This document shows positions 1 to 5,608 of a DNA stretch of 6,319 bases, piece by piece. Each line of letters starts with the position of its first letter. Within the stretch, counting starts at the first letter, position 1. Source of the stretch: Acidobacteriota bacterium. Its GTDB lineage: Bacteria > Acidobacteriota > Terriglobia > Terriglobales > Acidobacteriaceae. The stretch covers positions 1 to 6,319 of the forward strand of contig JAJXXG010000945.1 of assembly GCA_021781255.1 (NCBI GenBank), given 5' to 3'. Position numbers and translations under genes: made by a program. The notes below the pieces were generated by a model, which saw only the letters and a list, made by a program, of their open reading frames with translations, searched no databases and was not told where the DNA came from.

Positions 1-695
1 ACAAGTACACCGCGATCCGCGACGATAAGCCGAAATCGAAAGACGACGCCCAGCGCGCGAAGTTCAAGGTGTGCAAGTATGCCGCCGACGCCATCATTAC
101 CGAAGGCAGTGACATCGGCACTATTCACAAGGTGTGCGCGAATCCCGATTGCCCCATTCACCACGCCCGCAAGCAGCGGCCCGCGACCGATGCGGCATTC
201 AAGGCAGAGCAGGAAAAACGCCGCCACGAGGAAGCCATCGCCCAGGCGACCGGCCTCCGCGTACTGAAAGCAACCAGCGACGCCGTACCCGTCCGGCTGA
301 TGAAGCGCGACCTGCTCTTTGTTACCGAGCGCCTTGCTTCCGTCTTGGACGAGCGCCGTCTGGCGATCATCTTTCGGCTTCACGGCATCGGCAAGGCCAA
401 CGGAACCGCTGAGGAACCGGCAAAGATGCTCGCGGCCTTTCTTCGTAAAGCCGACGAGAGCACCATTGGCCGCGTATTGGTGGCAATCACCGTCTTGCAG
501 TCGGCGCACAGCCCCAACGAATCCGCAAAAGCCCTGCGCGAAGCCGCTGAGTTCTATAAGGTGGACGTGGCCGCGATCACGACGAAGGTCAAGCAGGAGT
601 TCGCCGCCAAGGAGAAAACGCAAACCGAACGGAAGGCAGCGGGCAAGGCGAAGCCGAACCAGCCGCAAGCCGCAAGGAAGGCCAAGGCCGCGTAG
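1..695 (+). CDS. ParB/RepB/Spo0J-like protein, C-terminal part (5' end outside window)
   Basis: The reading frame is open from base 3 without a start codon, so this is the last 230 or so residues of a longer protein; the GTG at 69 is an internal valine codon, not a start. Near the visible N-terminus there is a Cys/His cluster: a cysteine in KVCKY, then HKVCANPDCPIHH about 20 residues later, which could bind a metal. I associate this arrangement with ParB/RepB/Spo0J-like proteins of Acidobacteriota, where it follows the ParB nuclease-like and helix-turn-helix regions; those regions would lie off the left edge and cannot be checked here. After the cluster comes a charged helical domain (for example RLMKRDLLFVTERLASVLD) and a Lys/Ala-rich basic tail ending KAKAA, plausible as a DNA-contacting tail. 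The role, partition or transcription-like DNA binding, is inferred from the family. GC content is higher than in the genes that follow. A terminator sits 28 bp after the TAG stop. The assignment is by pattern recall; the partial coding region itself is secure. Confidence 0.7.
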   Translation, partial: KYTAIRDDKPKSKDDAQRAKFKVCKYAADAIITEGSDIGTIHKVCANPDCPIHHARKQRPATDAAFKAEQEKRRHEEAIAQATGLRVLKATSDAVPVRLMKRDLLFVTERLASVLDERRLAIIFRLHGIGKANGTAEEPAKMLAAFLRKADESTIGRVLVAITVLQSAHSPNESAKALREAAEFYKVDVAAITTKVKQEFAAKEKTQTERKAAGKAKPNQPQAARKAKAA

Positions 696-723
696 CTTCA
701 ATCAGAAACATTGAGACAGTTGC

Positions 724-751
724 GGGGTCCGGCGATGCCGGGCCCCATTTT
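724..751 (+). terminator. Rho-independent terminator after the ParB-like gene
   Basis: A 10-bp stem (GGGGTCCGGC at 724-733 and GCCGGGCCCC at 737-746, nine Watson-Crick pairs and one G-T pair) encloses a GAT loop and is followed by ATTTTCATT. It starts 28 bp after the stop codon of the ParB-like gene. The stem is strong but the T-tract is short. It would end the plus-strand transcript before the minus-strand membrane-protein gene. Confidence 0.8.
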
Positions 752-761
752 CATTGCCGAC

Positions 762-827
762 GCCCGTCTTCCCGCCCTGTGATGTGTAGCTGCTTTGCGC
801 TCGGCATGTTGCCCGCCCGAGACGGGC
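762..827. repeat. 8-bp inverted repeat in the 696-870 intergenic stretch
   Basis: GCCCGTCT at 762-769 and AGACGGGC at 820-827 are exact reverse complements 50 bp apart. The right arm can alternatively form a local hairpin, GCCCG-AGA-CGGGC at 815-827, followed by TTCTAT. Either could be a weak second terminator or an accidental GC-rich repeat. I see no gene in 696-870. Confidence 0.35.
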
Positions 828-857
828 TTCTATCAAACCATAAGACATAACAGCTTT

Positions 858-888
858 CGTGCCCAGTATGTTACTCCTGCCGGGCACG
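858..888. repeat. 7-bp inverted repeat across the membrane-protein stop codon
   Basis: CGTGCCC at 858-864 and GGGCACG at 882-888 are exact reverse complements around a 17-nt loop that contains the stop codon of the minus-strand membrane-protein gene. On both sides the stem continues with TTT and AAA after one bulged base. There is no T-run downstream on the minus strand (it reads AAAGCTG), so it is not a standard intrinsic terminator, though a folded 3' end is possible. Confidence 0.35.
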
Positions 889-1350
889 GAAATGGACAGT
901 TACAGCAACTGCTGATAATAAACTCGCAAGAACCATTATGTTTTCGAGCGTGAAGAGCAATTCGTATTGCTTGGAAGCCGACGTCGCCATTAGCGGCAGT
1001 ACACACTTAAGAAGTCGATAGATTGCAATTTGTATGTTTATCCCGAAGATAAATGTGAGCACAGATGAGAATACGGCACGCCAAATTCCTTTCAAATGCC
1101 CTAATCGCCATGCCACGACCACTATTCCAGTCATGAAAACAGAAATCATGGATAAAGGTCGCACCGACCATAGATGGCCATCGAAGGAAAACAGAACTCC
1201 AAGCACATCACAAACGAGCGTAATCCTTAAAAAGCGGACAAGGCGTTTGCAAGTCAATCCGTCTATGAGCAATCCGCGCAGCACGCTGACGCCAGTGCCA
1301 CTAACTCCAAGAATGAAGACTGCATGCACCGCTATGAGAAGGTTCATCAT
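871..1350 (-). CDS. Small multi-pass membrane protein of unknown function
   Basis: This is a 159-residue protein I do not recognise. It is strongly hydrophobic with four or five likely membrane helices, at about residues 4-22, 41-56, 66-82, 91-110 and 132-152, separated by short loops carrying Arg and Lys (for example CKRLVRFLR and YRLLK). It ends in a short basic tail, HFRARQE. No catalytic or binding motif is visible. Start: two consecutive ATG codons; the first (1350) has AAAGGAG upstream with a rather long spacing of about 13 nt, and an in-frame stop lies ten codons before it, so no earlier start is available. It lies on the same strand as the sensor kinase and 172 bp downstream of it, so it could be a third gene of that operon or have its own promoter; I saw no convincing promoter in the gap. 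The base composition is notably AT-richer than the left-hand gene. The open antisense frame is judged a shadow because this strand gives a coherent helical membrane protein. Confidence 0.7.
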   Translation of the reverse strand: MMNLLIAVHAVFILGVSGTGVSVLRGLLIDGLTCKRLVRFLRITLVCDVLGVLFSFDGHLWSVRPLSMISVFMTGIVVVAWRLGHLKGIWRAVFSSVLTFIFGINIQIAIYRLLKCVLPLMATSASKQYELLFTLENIMVLASLLSAVAVTVHFRARQE

Positions 1351-1522
1351 GATGAATCGCTGACTCCTTTTACAGGCGCACTAAGGATCAAGGAATTTCC
1401 GCGTTGGCTCGCGCTTCTGATGGGGGAGACAGATCGATCCTCTGTCGTCTTCCGCTCGGACCAGGCGATGAATGTTCATACAGAGATCAGCGGATCAGGC
1501 CAGCTCCTTTTCCGTTTAGGTG

Positions 1523-2914
1523 CTACTCTAAAAGGGGCAGGCTTAATCTCACGGCGAGGCCGCCCTCCGAAGCGTTTGCGGCGCTTGCTGTTCCTCCATA
1601 CATACTCACGATGCGATCCGTGATTGCCAGGCCCAATCCTGCACCACTCGGCTTTTCGCCGTTCATCGCAGGGATGCGATAGAAGGCGTGAAATATCTTC
1701 TCAAGATGCTCGTCCGGTACACCCGGACCATGGTCACGCACTTGAATCACAGCTTCCGGGATTGAAGCTGTGTCGTCTCTGCGCAAAGTGACTTCAATGT
1801 TTGTCCCCGGCGGGCTGTAACAAATAGCATTGCGCACTACATTCTCAATTGCGCTGCGTAACTGTTCCCGAGAACCCGACGTTACACTTTCGCCGATGAG
1901 ATCGAACGTGACAGCGCAGTGCTTCATTTGTGCTTCGAAGTTTCCATTTGCAACGATTTCCTCGATCAGACTGTTCAACTCGACTCTCCCTTTGAGCGGC
2001 AAATCAGTTACGCCATCAATTCGCGCAAGAGTCAGTAATTGCCCAATCAGTTGGTCCAGCTTCTCTACTTCGTTAGCAATCCTATCCAGGTATTCTGTGC
2101 GCTCTTCTGGCGAGCATTGGCGAAGCAATCCTTCCGCGACGCTCAGCCTTGTTAGAGGTGATCTCAGTTCATGCGAGACGTCGCCGAATAGACGTTGCTG
2201 TCCTCTTACTACAGTTTCAATTCGCTCCGCCATACGGTCAAAACTTGCACCTAGTCTCCCAATCTCATCTTTGCGCTGCCGAATAATCTGGCCGCTCCTA
2301 GTCTCAAGATTGCCATCCGCAATCAACGTCGCCGCTTTGCTTAACTGAATCACAGGACCAACCATGTGGCGTGCAAGCCAGTAGCAAAAGGCTGTCCCGA
2401 CAAGAAGTTGCGCGAAGAGGATAATCAAAACTCTGGAGTACATCAGTAAACCCGCAACGGGCGGATTATAGATAAACAGCAGCTTGTATCGTTGTCCGCT
2501 CGTGCCAATTGCTTGTTGGGCTACAAAGCCTCGCCAGTGCGCCATTCTGCCAAGTCGCCCAACAGATTTATGAATTTCCGGTGCTCCTATTCCCATAGCT
2601 CTTACAAATTCCGCCGCATTCATTGGAGGCGTTCTGCTCAGCACTTCCGTGCCGCTTTGATCGAACAAATAGGGGTCTACGTGATTTTGACTTGTCAGCA
2701 AATCGAAATGTCGTTTCAGCCCAATTTTGCCTTCATCCTCATAGGTTGTTACAGCTTGCTTTGCTTCGGTAGCCATGCGGCCAGACAGATTGTCCAGCAT
2801 CGGATCGTCTGAATGTGCAATCGCAATCGTGGCGCTGAGAACCGCCCCAATCATGAGGAACGTCAGCCAAAACCAGAGGAATATCTTCAGAAAGAGGCTC
2901 TTCATTTCGCTCAC
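1523..2914 (-). CDS. cpxA: CpxA-like HAMP-domain sensor histidine kinase
   Basis: An inner-membrane sensor kinase that would autophosphorylate on histidine and pass the phosphate to the adjacent response regulator. The domains run in order: transmembrane helix 1 at about residues 7-29; a periplasmic sensor region at about 34-150; transmembrane helix 2 at about 158-180; HAMP at about 180-235; dimerisation/H-box SHELRSPLTRL with phospho-accepting His248; N-box ENVVRNAICYSP (Asn358 and Asn362); G1 DHGPGVP at 394-400; F-box FHAFYRI; G2 GAGLGLA at 424-430. All catalytic motifs are intact. The 463-aa length and the H-box resemble Escherichia coli CpxA (about 457 aa). The start is uncertain: GTG at 2914 overlaps the regulator stop by 4 bases (GTGA), which favours translational coupling; ATG at 2905 (residue 4) is the alternative, with GAG about 8 nt upstream. 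The sensor region is not conserved enough by eye to name a stimulus; envelope stress is inferred from the Cpx family and the neighbours. Confidence 0.93.
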   Translation of the reverse strand: MSEMKSLFLKIFLWFWLTFLMIGAVLSATIAIAHSDDPMLDNLSGRMATEAKQAVTTYEDEGKIGLKRHFDLLTSQNHVDPYLFDQSGTEVLSRTPPMNAAEFVRAMGIGAPEIHKSVGRLGRMAHWRGFVAQQAIGTSGQRYKLLFIYNPPVAGLLMYSRVLIILFAQLLVGTAFCYWLARHMVGPVIQLSKAATLIADGNLETRSGQIIRQRKDEIGRLGASFDRMAERIETVVRGQQRLFGDVSHELRSPLTRLSVAEGLLRQCSPEERTEYLDRIANEVEKLDQLIGQLLTLARIDGVTDLPLKGRVELNSLIEEIVANGNFEAQMKHCAVTFDLIGESVTSGSREQLRSAIENVVRNAICYSPPGTNIEVTLRRDDTASIPEAVIQVRDHGPGVPDEHLEKIFHAFYRIPAMNGEKPSGAGLGLAITDRIVSMYGGTASAANASEGGLAVRLSLPLLE

Positions 2915-3666
2915 TCGTTTCCGGATCGCTCGGATATTGCGTAAAGGTATCCGATCCCGCGAATGCTCTTAATGCGTTCCGTCCCATCTGGATCAGTCCC
3001 AACCTTCTTACGAAGGCTCCAGATGTGAGTGTCAATACTGCGGTCGAATGATGTGAGTTTTCGCTCAAGCACATCCTCCGTTAATTCATCGCGCCCCACT
3101 ACCGATCCTGCCGACCGCATGAGTCGATGGAGCAGATCAAATTCGACAGTCGTCAGGTTCAAAGTGACCTTTCCGCTGCGCACTGTTCTTGCTTTCAGGT
3201 TCATCTCTACATCACCAACCCGCAAGGATGCGCTTGCCGAGAGCGTAACAGTTGCCTTGGCTGACATGATCCTGCGAAGAATTGCGCGAACCCGTGCCGA
3301 CAGCTCGCGAGTATTGAAGGGCTTGGGAAGATAGTCATCGGCTCCCAATTCGAGGCCAAGAATACGGTCCAGATCATCACCTCGTGCGGTGAGCATCAGA
3401 ACAGGAGAATCCGCCTGTGCTCTGATTCTTCGGAGTACTTCAAAACCATCGATGTCAGGCAACATTACATCGAGCACAACCAAATCATAGTTACCGGATA
3501 GTGCACGCTCAACACCAAGGTTGCCGGTATGGACGGACTGAACCGAATATCCTTCCGCTTCCAGAAAACGTGATACCAGCTTGCATAGCTCTGCGTCATC
3601 GTCGATTACAAGGATATGTCCAGCCATTGACTCCACTTCGCTATTTATTGTGAGGCTTTTGCTCAT
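2911..3666 (-). CDS. cpxR: CpxR-like OmpR-family response regulator
   Basis: A cytoplasmic DNA-binding response regulator and the likely partner of the overlapping kinase. The receiver domain occupies about residues 16-135, with acidic pocket Asp22-Asp24, phospho-acceptor Asp66 in LVVLDVMLPD, the switch Thr93 in MLTARG and Lys115 in LPKPF. A winged helix-turn-helix follows at about 147-243, with recognition-helix region SFDRSIDTHIWSLRKKVG and wing IRGIGYLY. The stretches LGLELGADDYLPKPFN and the LTSFDR-ID-HI pattern closely match what I remember of E. coli CpxR. Start: ATG at 3666 has GGAGAGA about 9-10 nt upstream. ATG at 3627 (residue 14) would give 238 aa, nearer the usual 230-240, but its GGAG lies only 3 nt away, so I kept the longer form. 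The stop overlaps the kinase start by 4 bases. The upstream region carries repeated CTTGACA elements that may be its own operators. Confidence 0.94.
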   Translation of the reverse strand: MSKSLTINSEVESMAGHILVIDDDAELCKLVSRFLEAEGYSVQSVHTGNLGVERALSGNYDLVVLDVMLPDIDGFEVLRRIRAQADSPVLMLTARGDDLDRILGLELGADDYLPKPFNTRELSARVRAILRRIMSAKATVTLSASASLRVGDVEMNLKARTVRSGKVTLNLTTVEFDLLHRLMRSAGSVVGRDELTEDVLERKLTSFDRSIDTHIWSLRKKVGTDPDGTERIKSIRGIGYLYAISERSGNE

Positions 3667-3690
3667 CTGCTGTTCTCTCCGGCGCTTTAC

Positions 3691-3705
3691 CTAGCTAAGA
3701 CACAT
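3691..3705 (-). other. Possible four-codon leader ORF before the response regulator
   Basis: On the minus strand an ATG at 3705 begins Met-Cys-Leu-Ser-stop (TAG at 3691-3693). Its upstream GCCGGAGAGA (3712-3721) is an exact copy of the ribosome-binding stretch before the regulator start (3674-3683), and spacing to the ATG is good. It may be a tiny translated leader or a by-product of a local duplication. The same bases also form a -10-like TACAAT, in which case the ATG might not be in the message. Confidence 0.2.
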
Positions 3706-3709
3706 TGTA
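3704..3709 (-). promoter_or_regulatory. Possible -10 element for the cpxR-like gene
   Basis: TACAAT on the minus strand differs by one base from the sigma-70 -10 consensus and lies about 38 bp upstream of the regulator start. No good -35 is found at 16-18 bp; the nearest minus-strand TTGACA (3741-3746) is 31 bp away, so activation by a regulator, or a different promoter, is possible. Confidence 0.3.
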
Positions 3710-3753
3710 GGTCTCTCCGGCAATGCGCAGTGTCGAGAAATGTCAAGCCTACA
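3706..3753. repeat. TGTAGG/CCTACA inverted repeat in the divergent region
   Basis: TGTAGG at 3706-3711 and CCTACA at 3748-3753 are exact reverse complements 36 bp apart, and the match continues for two more bases with one mismatch. The left arm overlaps the possible minus-strand -10 element and the right arm abuts the first CTTGACA copy. It could be part of a regulator site or chance. Confidence 0.25.
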
Positions 3754-3781
3754 TTGCGCTCGGACTTGACAATTCTTGACA
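3741..3781. promoter_or_regulatory. CTTGACA repeat cluster, probable operator and promoter region
   Basis: Three copies of the heptamer CTTGACA occur in 41 bp: one on the minus strand (TGTCAAG at 3741-3747) and two on the plus strand (3765-3771 and 3775-3781). The plus-strand pair are direct repeats with a 10-bp period, one helical turn, the arrangement OmpR/PhoB-family dimers usually bind. The first two form an exact inverted repeat with a 17-bp spacer. The heptamer also contains a perfect -35 hexamer TTGACA; the one at 3776 is followed after 15 bp by TAGACT, a mediocre -10, which could serve the plus-strand genes. Position between the divergent regulator gene and secreted-protein genes supports control of both sides. 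It does not match the E. coli CpxR box (paired GTAAA). Promoter and operator roles are not separable here. Confidence 0.5.
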
Positions 3782-3865
3782 GACGCCTGACCGAACTAGA
3801 CTCAGAAATCGCCGTTTGAAGAGTCAAATCGAAAGTAGACGAAAACTTGAAGAAGCGAGGGGAAA

Positions 3866-4213
3866 ATGGAGCGGACGTGTGCTAATTGGAAGAAACAGAA
3901 TCAGGGGGTGATTCGGCAACTTTGGATCGGTCTTTTCCCTCTTGCACACAGGAGCCTGGGCTTGCTCTTTCGCGTGCTCCTGTTGATACCTGCTCTCCTA
4001 TTTTCTGGAGTGGCGTCACAAGCGTGGAGCCAAATTACACCAAAGATTGCCCTGGTTGCCACTCGAGAGAAGCGGAATCCGCCCGATGCTCCCGTTAGCT
4101 TCAGATGGAGCCAAGCCAAGCGCTCTGGCACCGTTTCCATGGATGCGGGAGGTATTCCCGCGTACCCACAAAACTCTCGTTCTATGGACCTAGGAGACAA
4201 ACTTGTTTCATGA
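3866..4213 (+). CDS. Short exported protein of unknown function, possibly a gene remnant
   Basis: This is a 115-codon frame with a fair ribosome-binding site (GAGGGG a few bases before the ATG). The N-terminus has a basic stretch followed by a hydrophobic segment at about residues 31-50 (LGLLFRVLLLIPALLFSGVA) and a plausible signal-peptidase cleavage after ASQA or WSQ. The rest, about 60 residues rich in Arg, Pro and Ser, has no recognisable domain and looks unlike a folded enzyme. It is the first gene to the right of the divergent control region and lies 85 bp upstream of the carboxypeptidase-regulatory-like gene, so the two could share a transcript. In another frame the bases just after the signal peptide encode NYTKDCPGCH, a heme-type CxxCH, ending at a stop at 4096-4098. 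This raises the possibility that the locus is a frameshifted exported cytochrome-like gene. It could equally be a genuine small secreted protein. Confidence 0.45.
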   Translation: MERTCANWKKQNQGVIRQLWIGLFPLAHRSLGLLFRVLLLIPALLFSGVASQAWSQITPKIALVATREKRNPPDAPVSFRWSQAKRSGTVSMDAGGIPAYPQNSRSMDLGDKLVS

Positions 4214-4289
4214 GAGCCCATGCTATTGGCTTCGGAAGTGATTCGAGTCCACGCAACACTCACAGCCGTTTTGCAGAACCTCAAACGTC

Positions 4290-4294
4290 AGGAG
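4290..4294 (+). promoter_or_regulatory. Ribosome-binding site fixing the start at 4299
   Basis: AGGAG lies 4 nt before the ATG at 4299. This favours 4299 over the internal ATG at 4326 (residue 10), even though the latter would give a more compact signal peptide. Confidence 0.7.
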
Positions 4295-4298
4295 ATTC

Positions 4299-5390
4299 AT
4301 GAAGGTGGATAAATTTGAAAATCAGATGCGCCTAGTAGCCTGCGCACTTCTTTTCTTTTGCCCAGTTTTAGCCAAAGCACAGGCTAGTCAGAGTGCTACG
4401 GCCGGTTCAACTGCTGGAGTACAGAGTGCTGTTTTGCCGGACGCGCCAACGCCGACAACGGGAAAGGCGATAGTGTCGGGTGCGGTACTCGATCCTAGCG
4501 GGGCTAGAGTTGCGGACGCCACAGTGTTCCTGACGCGCATTGGCGGATCGCCGGATAGATTGATGACGACAGGAGCAGATGGAAGTTTTAGCTTTGGCGA
4601 CGTACCTCCAGGCTCATATGTCGTCAGCGTTCAGGCAAAAGATTTTCAGCCTGCCACTTCCGCACAATTCGCGGTAATTGCAGATCAGAGCTATGAAGTC
4701 CCAAGTATCATGCTGTCGATTGCGGCAGATACGACAGTAGTTGTTGAGCCAACCGAAGTAATCGCTGCTCAGCAGGTGAAAGCCGAGGAGAAGCAGAGAG
4801 TATTCGGCGTCGTCCCAGATTTTTACACAAGTTACGTGTGGGATGCGGCTCCTCTCAATACCAAGCAAAAGTATTCACTCGCTCTGCGGGATACGTTCGA
4901 TCCGATGACCTTCGTCGGAGTCAGTATCGGTGCCGGTATTCAGCAGGCAACGAATTCCTATTCTGGATACGGCCAGGGAGTCGAGGGTTACAGCAAGAGA
5001 TGGGGCGCTCTGTTTGCGAATGGGCGCACAAGCGACCTTCTGAGCCATGCGGTATTTCCGTCGCTCTTCCATCAGGATCCACGTTATTTTTATCAAGGAT
5101 CTGGTTCAACGTGGTCCCGAATAGAACATGCAGTAGGCCAAGCATTTGTCGTGCGCTCCGATAGTGGAAAGATGATGCCGAACTATTCCTATTTGTTTGG
5201 AGATTTGGCTTCTGGCGGAATTTCGAATCTTTACTATCCAGCATCGAGTCGAGGTGCAAGTCTTGTGTTCGAGAACTCAGCGATAGGAATTGCTGGACGT
5301 GCAGGGCAAAACCTCTTTCGTGAATTCCTCAACAAACACATAACGAAGAATGTCCCTGGCAACGGAAAACCTACCGCCGGAAATCCCTAA
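4299..5390 (+). CDS. Secreted carboxypeptidase-regulatory-like domain protein
   Basis: A 363-residue exported protein. The signal peptide is at about residues 10-28 (hydrophobic LVACALLFFCPVLA, cleavage likely after AKA). A low-complexity Ser/Thr/Ala/Pro linker follows to about 57. At about 58-143 lies a beta-sandwich of the carboxypeptidase D regulatory-like type, with the hallmark pattern VSGAVLDPSGARVADATV, then TGADGSFSFGDVPPGSYVVSV; this fold is usually a binding or structural module without catalysis, and no peptidase residues are present. At about 165-345 is a C-terminal domain I recall as frequent in Acidobacteriota exported proteins, with FGVVPDFYTSY, KQKYSLALRDTFDP, GYGQGVEGYSKRWGA, FHQDPRYFY and GGISNLYYP; alternating Gly and aromatic residues suggest a membrane-associated or small-barrel domain, which is inference. 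The start is set by AGGAG 4 nt upstream. Placement across a shared control region from a Cpx-like system suggests it is a target. The exact function is unknown. Confidence 0.88.
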   Translation: MKVDKFENQMRLVACALLFFCPVLAKAQASQSATAGSTAGVQSAVLPDAPTPTTGKAIVSGAVLDPSGARVADATVFLTRIGGSPDRLMTTGADGSFSFGDVPPGSYVVSVQAKDFQPATSAQFAVIADQSYEVPSIMLSIAADTTVVVEPTEVIAAQQVKAEEKQRVFGVVPDFYTSYVWDAAPLNTKQKYSLALRDTFDPMTFVGVSIGAGIQQATNSYSGYGQGVEGYSKRWGALFANGRTSDLLSHAVFPSLFHQDPRYFYQGSGSTWSRIEHAVGQAFVVRSDSGKMMPNYSYLFGDLASGGISNLYYPASSRGASLVFENSAIGIAGRAGQNLFREFLNKHITKNVPGNGKPTAGNP

Positions 5391-5399
5391 GAGGCTCTG

Positions 5400-5459
5400 A
5401 TGAGAAGGATAAAGATCAACATCAACGATGTCAGTGAACAGAACGCAAGTAGCTTGTGA
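5400..5459 (+). CDS. Very short ORF, 19 codons, doubtful
   Basis: ATG at 5400 has AGAGG 5-6 nt upstream, directly after the previous stop codon, and encodes a 19-residue peptide beginning MRRIKININDV. It ends inside the left arm of the 24-bp palindrome. The tight placement could mean a translated leader coupled to that structure, but a frame this short is easily accidental. Confidence 0.15.
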   Translation: MRRIKININDVSEQNASSL

Positions 5460-5476
5460 GATTGCAATCTTACAAG
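5453..5476. repeat. 24-bp near-perfect palindrome (operator or transcript hairpin)
   Basis: The arms CTTGTGAGATTG (5453-5464) and CAATCTTACAAG (5465-5476) are reverse complements except for one G-T position. As RNA it makes a 10-bp stem with a four-base loop; as DNA it is a two-fold symmetric site typical in size for a dimeric regulator. Only a short T-run (TTTG) follows, so it would be a weak intrinsic terminator. It lies 62 bp after the carboxypeptidase-regulatory-like gene and about 40 bp before the next possible ORF. Confidence 0.5.
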
Positions 5477-5515
5477 TTTGCACATCCGCCATCTTGTCTC
5501 TTTGGAGGCACTGCT

Positions 5516-5608
5516 ATGAGTAGAACGAACACAGCTGACTGTTTTAGCGGGCACTCTACAGAAATGGGGGAAACATATGGCATGCAACTCGGACCGCCCT
5601 CAGCGTGA
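5516..5608 (+). CDS. Possible 30-codon leader ORF overlapping the zinc-ribbon gene
   Basis: ATG at 5516 is preceded by GGAGG (5504-5508) at an ideal 7-nt spacing, the best ribosome-binding site in this part of the window. The peptide, beginning MSRTNTADCFSGHSTEMGE, is polar with no recognisable motif and stops at 5606-5608, 32 bases past the start of the zinc-ribbon gene in another frame. It may be a small protein or a leader whose translation opens the next start. It could also be the displaced original start of the zinc-ribbon gene after a frameshift, because the zinc-ribbon frame has no earlier start codon before a stop at 5517. Confidence 0.35.
   Translation: MSRTNTADCFSGHSTEMGETYGMQLGPPSA

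Noticed and set aside
69..71. GTG as the start of the first coding region
   Set aside because: The frame remains open to base 3 upstream with sensible protein sequence and the Cys-rich context continues, so the GTG is an internal valine and the gene is cut by the window edge.
1034..1363. Plus-strand open frame of about 109 codons opposite the membrane-protein gene
   Set aside because: Its translation is a polar, Thr/Arg/Pro-rich string without domains, whereas the minus strand gives a coherent set of membrane helices with a ribosome-binding site.
1428..1446. Hairpin GACAGA/TCTGTC between the kinase and the membrane-protein gene as a terminator
   Set aside because: The stem is only 6 bp with a 7-nt loop and there is no T-tract on the minus strand after it, so it does not support a transcription end.
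1485..1498. Tandem GATCAG repeat with 8-bp period
   Set aside because: It is only two copies, without a third or any symmetry tied to a promoter; probably chance.
1830..2348. Plus-strand open frame of 172 codons inside the kinase gene
   Set aside because: It is antisense to intact HAMP, H-box and N-box coding sequence and its Ser/Arg-rich translation is a typical shadow.
2739..3074. Minus-strand 111-codon frame across the regulator-kinase junction
   Set aside because: It overlaps two intact, well-recognised genes on the same strand in a different frame and shows no motif.
4105..4302. 65-codon frame ending in an ATGA overlap with the 4299 gene
   Set aside because: The overlap looks operon-like, but the translation is rich in Arg, Ser and Trp with no domain, and no convincing ribosome-binding site precedes it.
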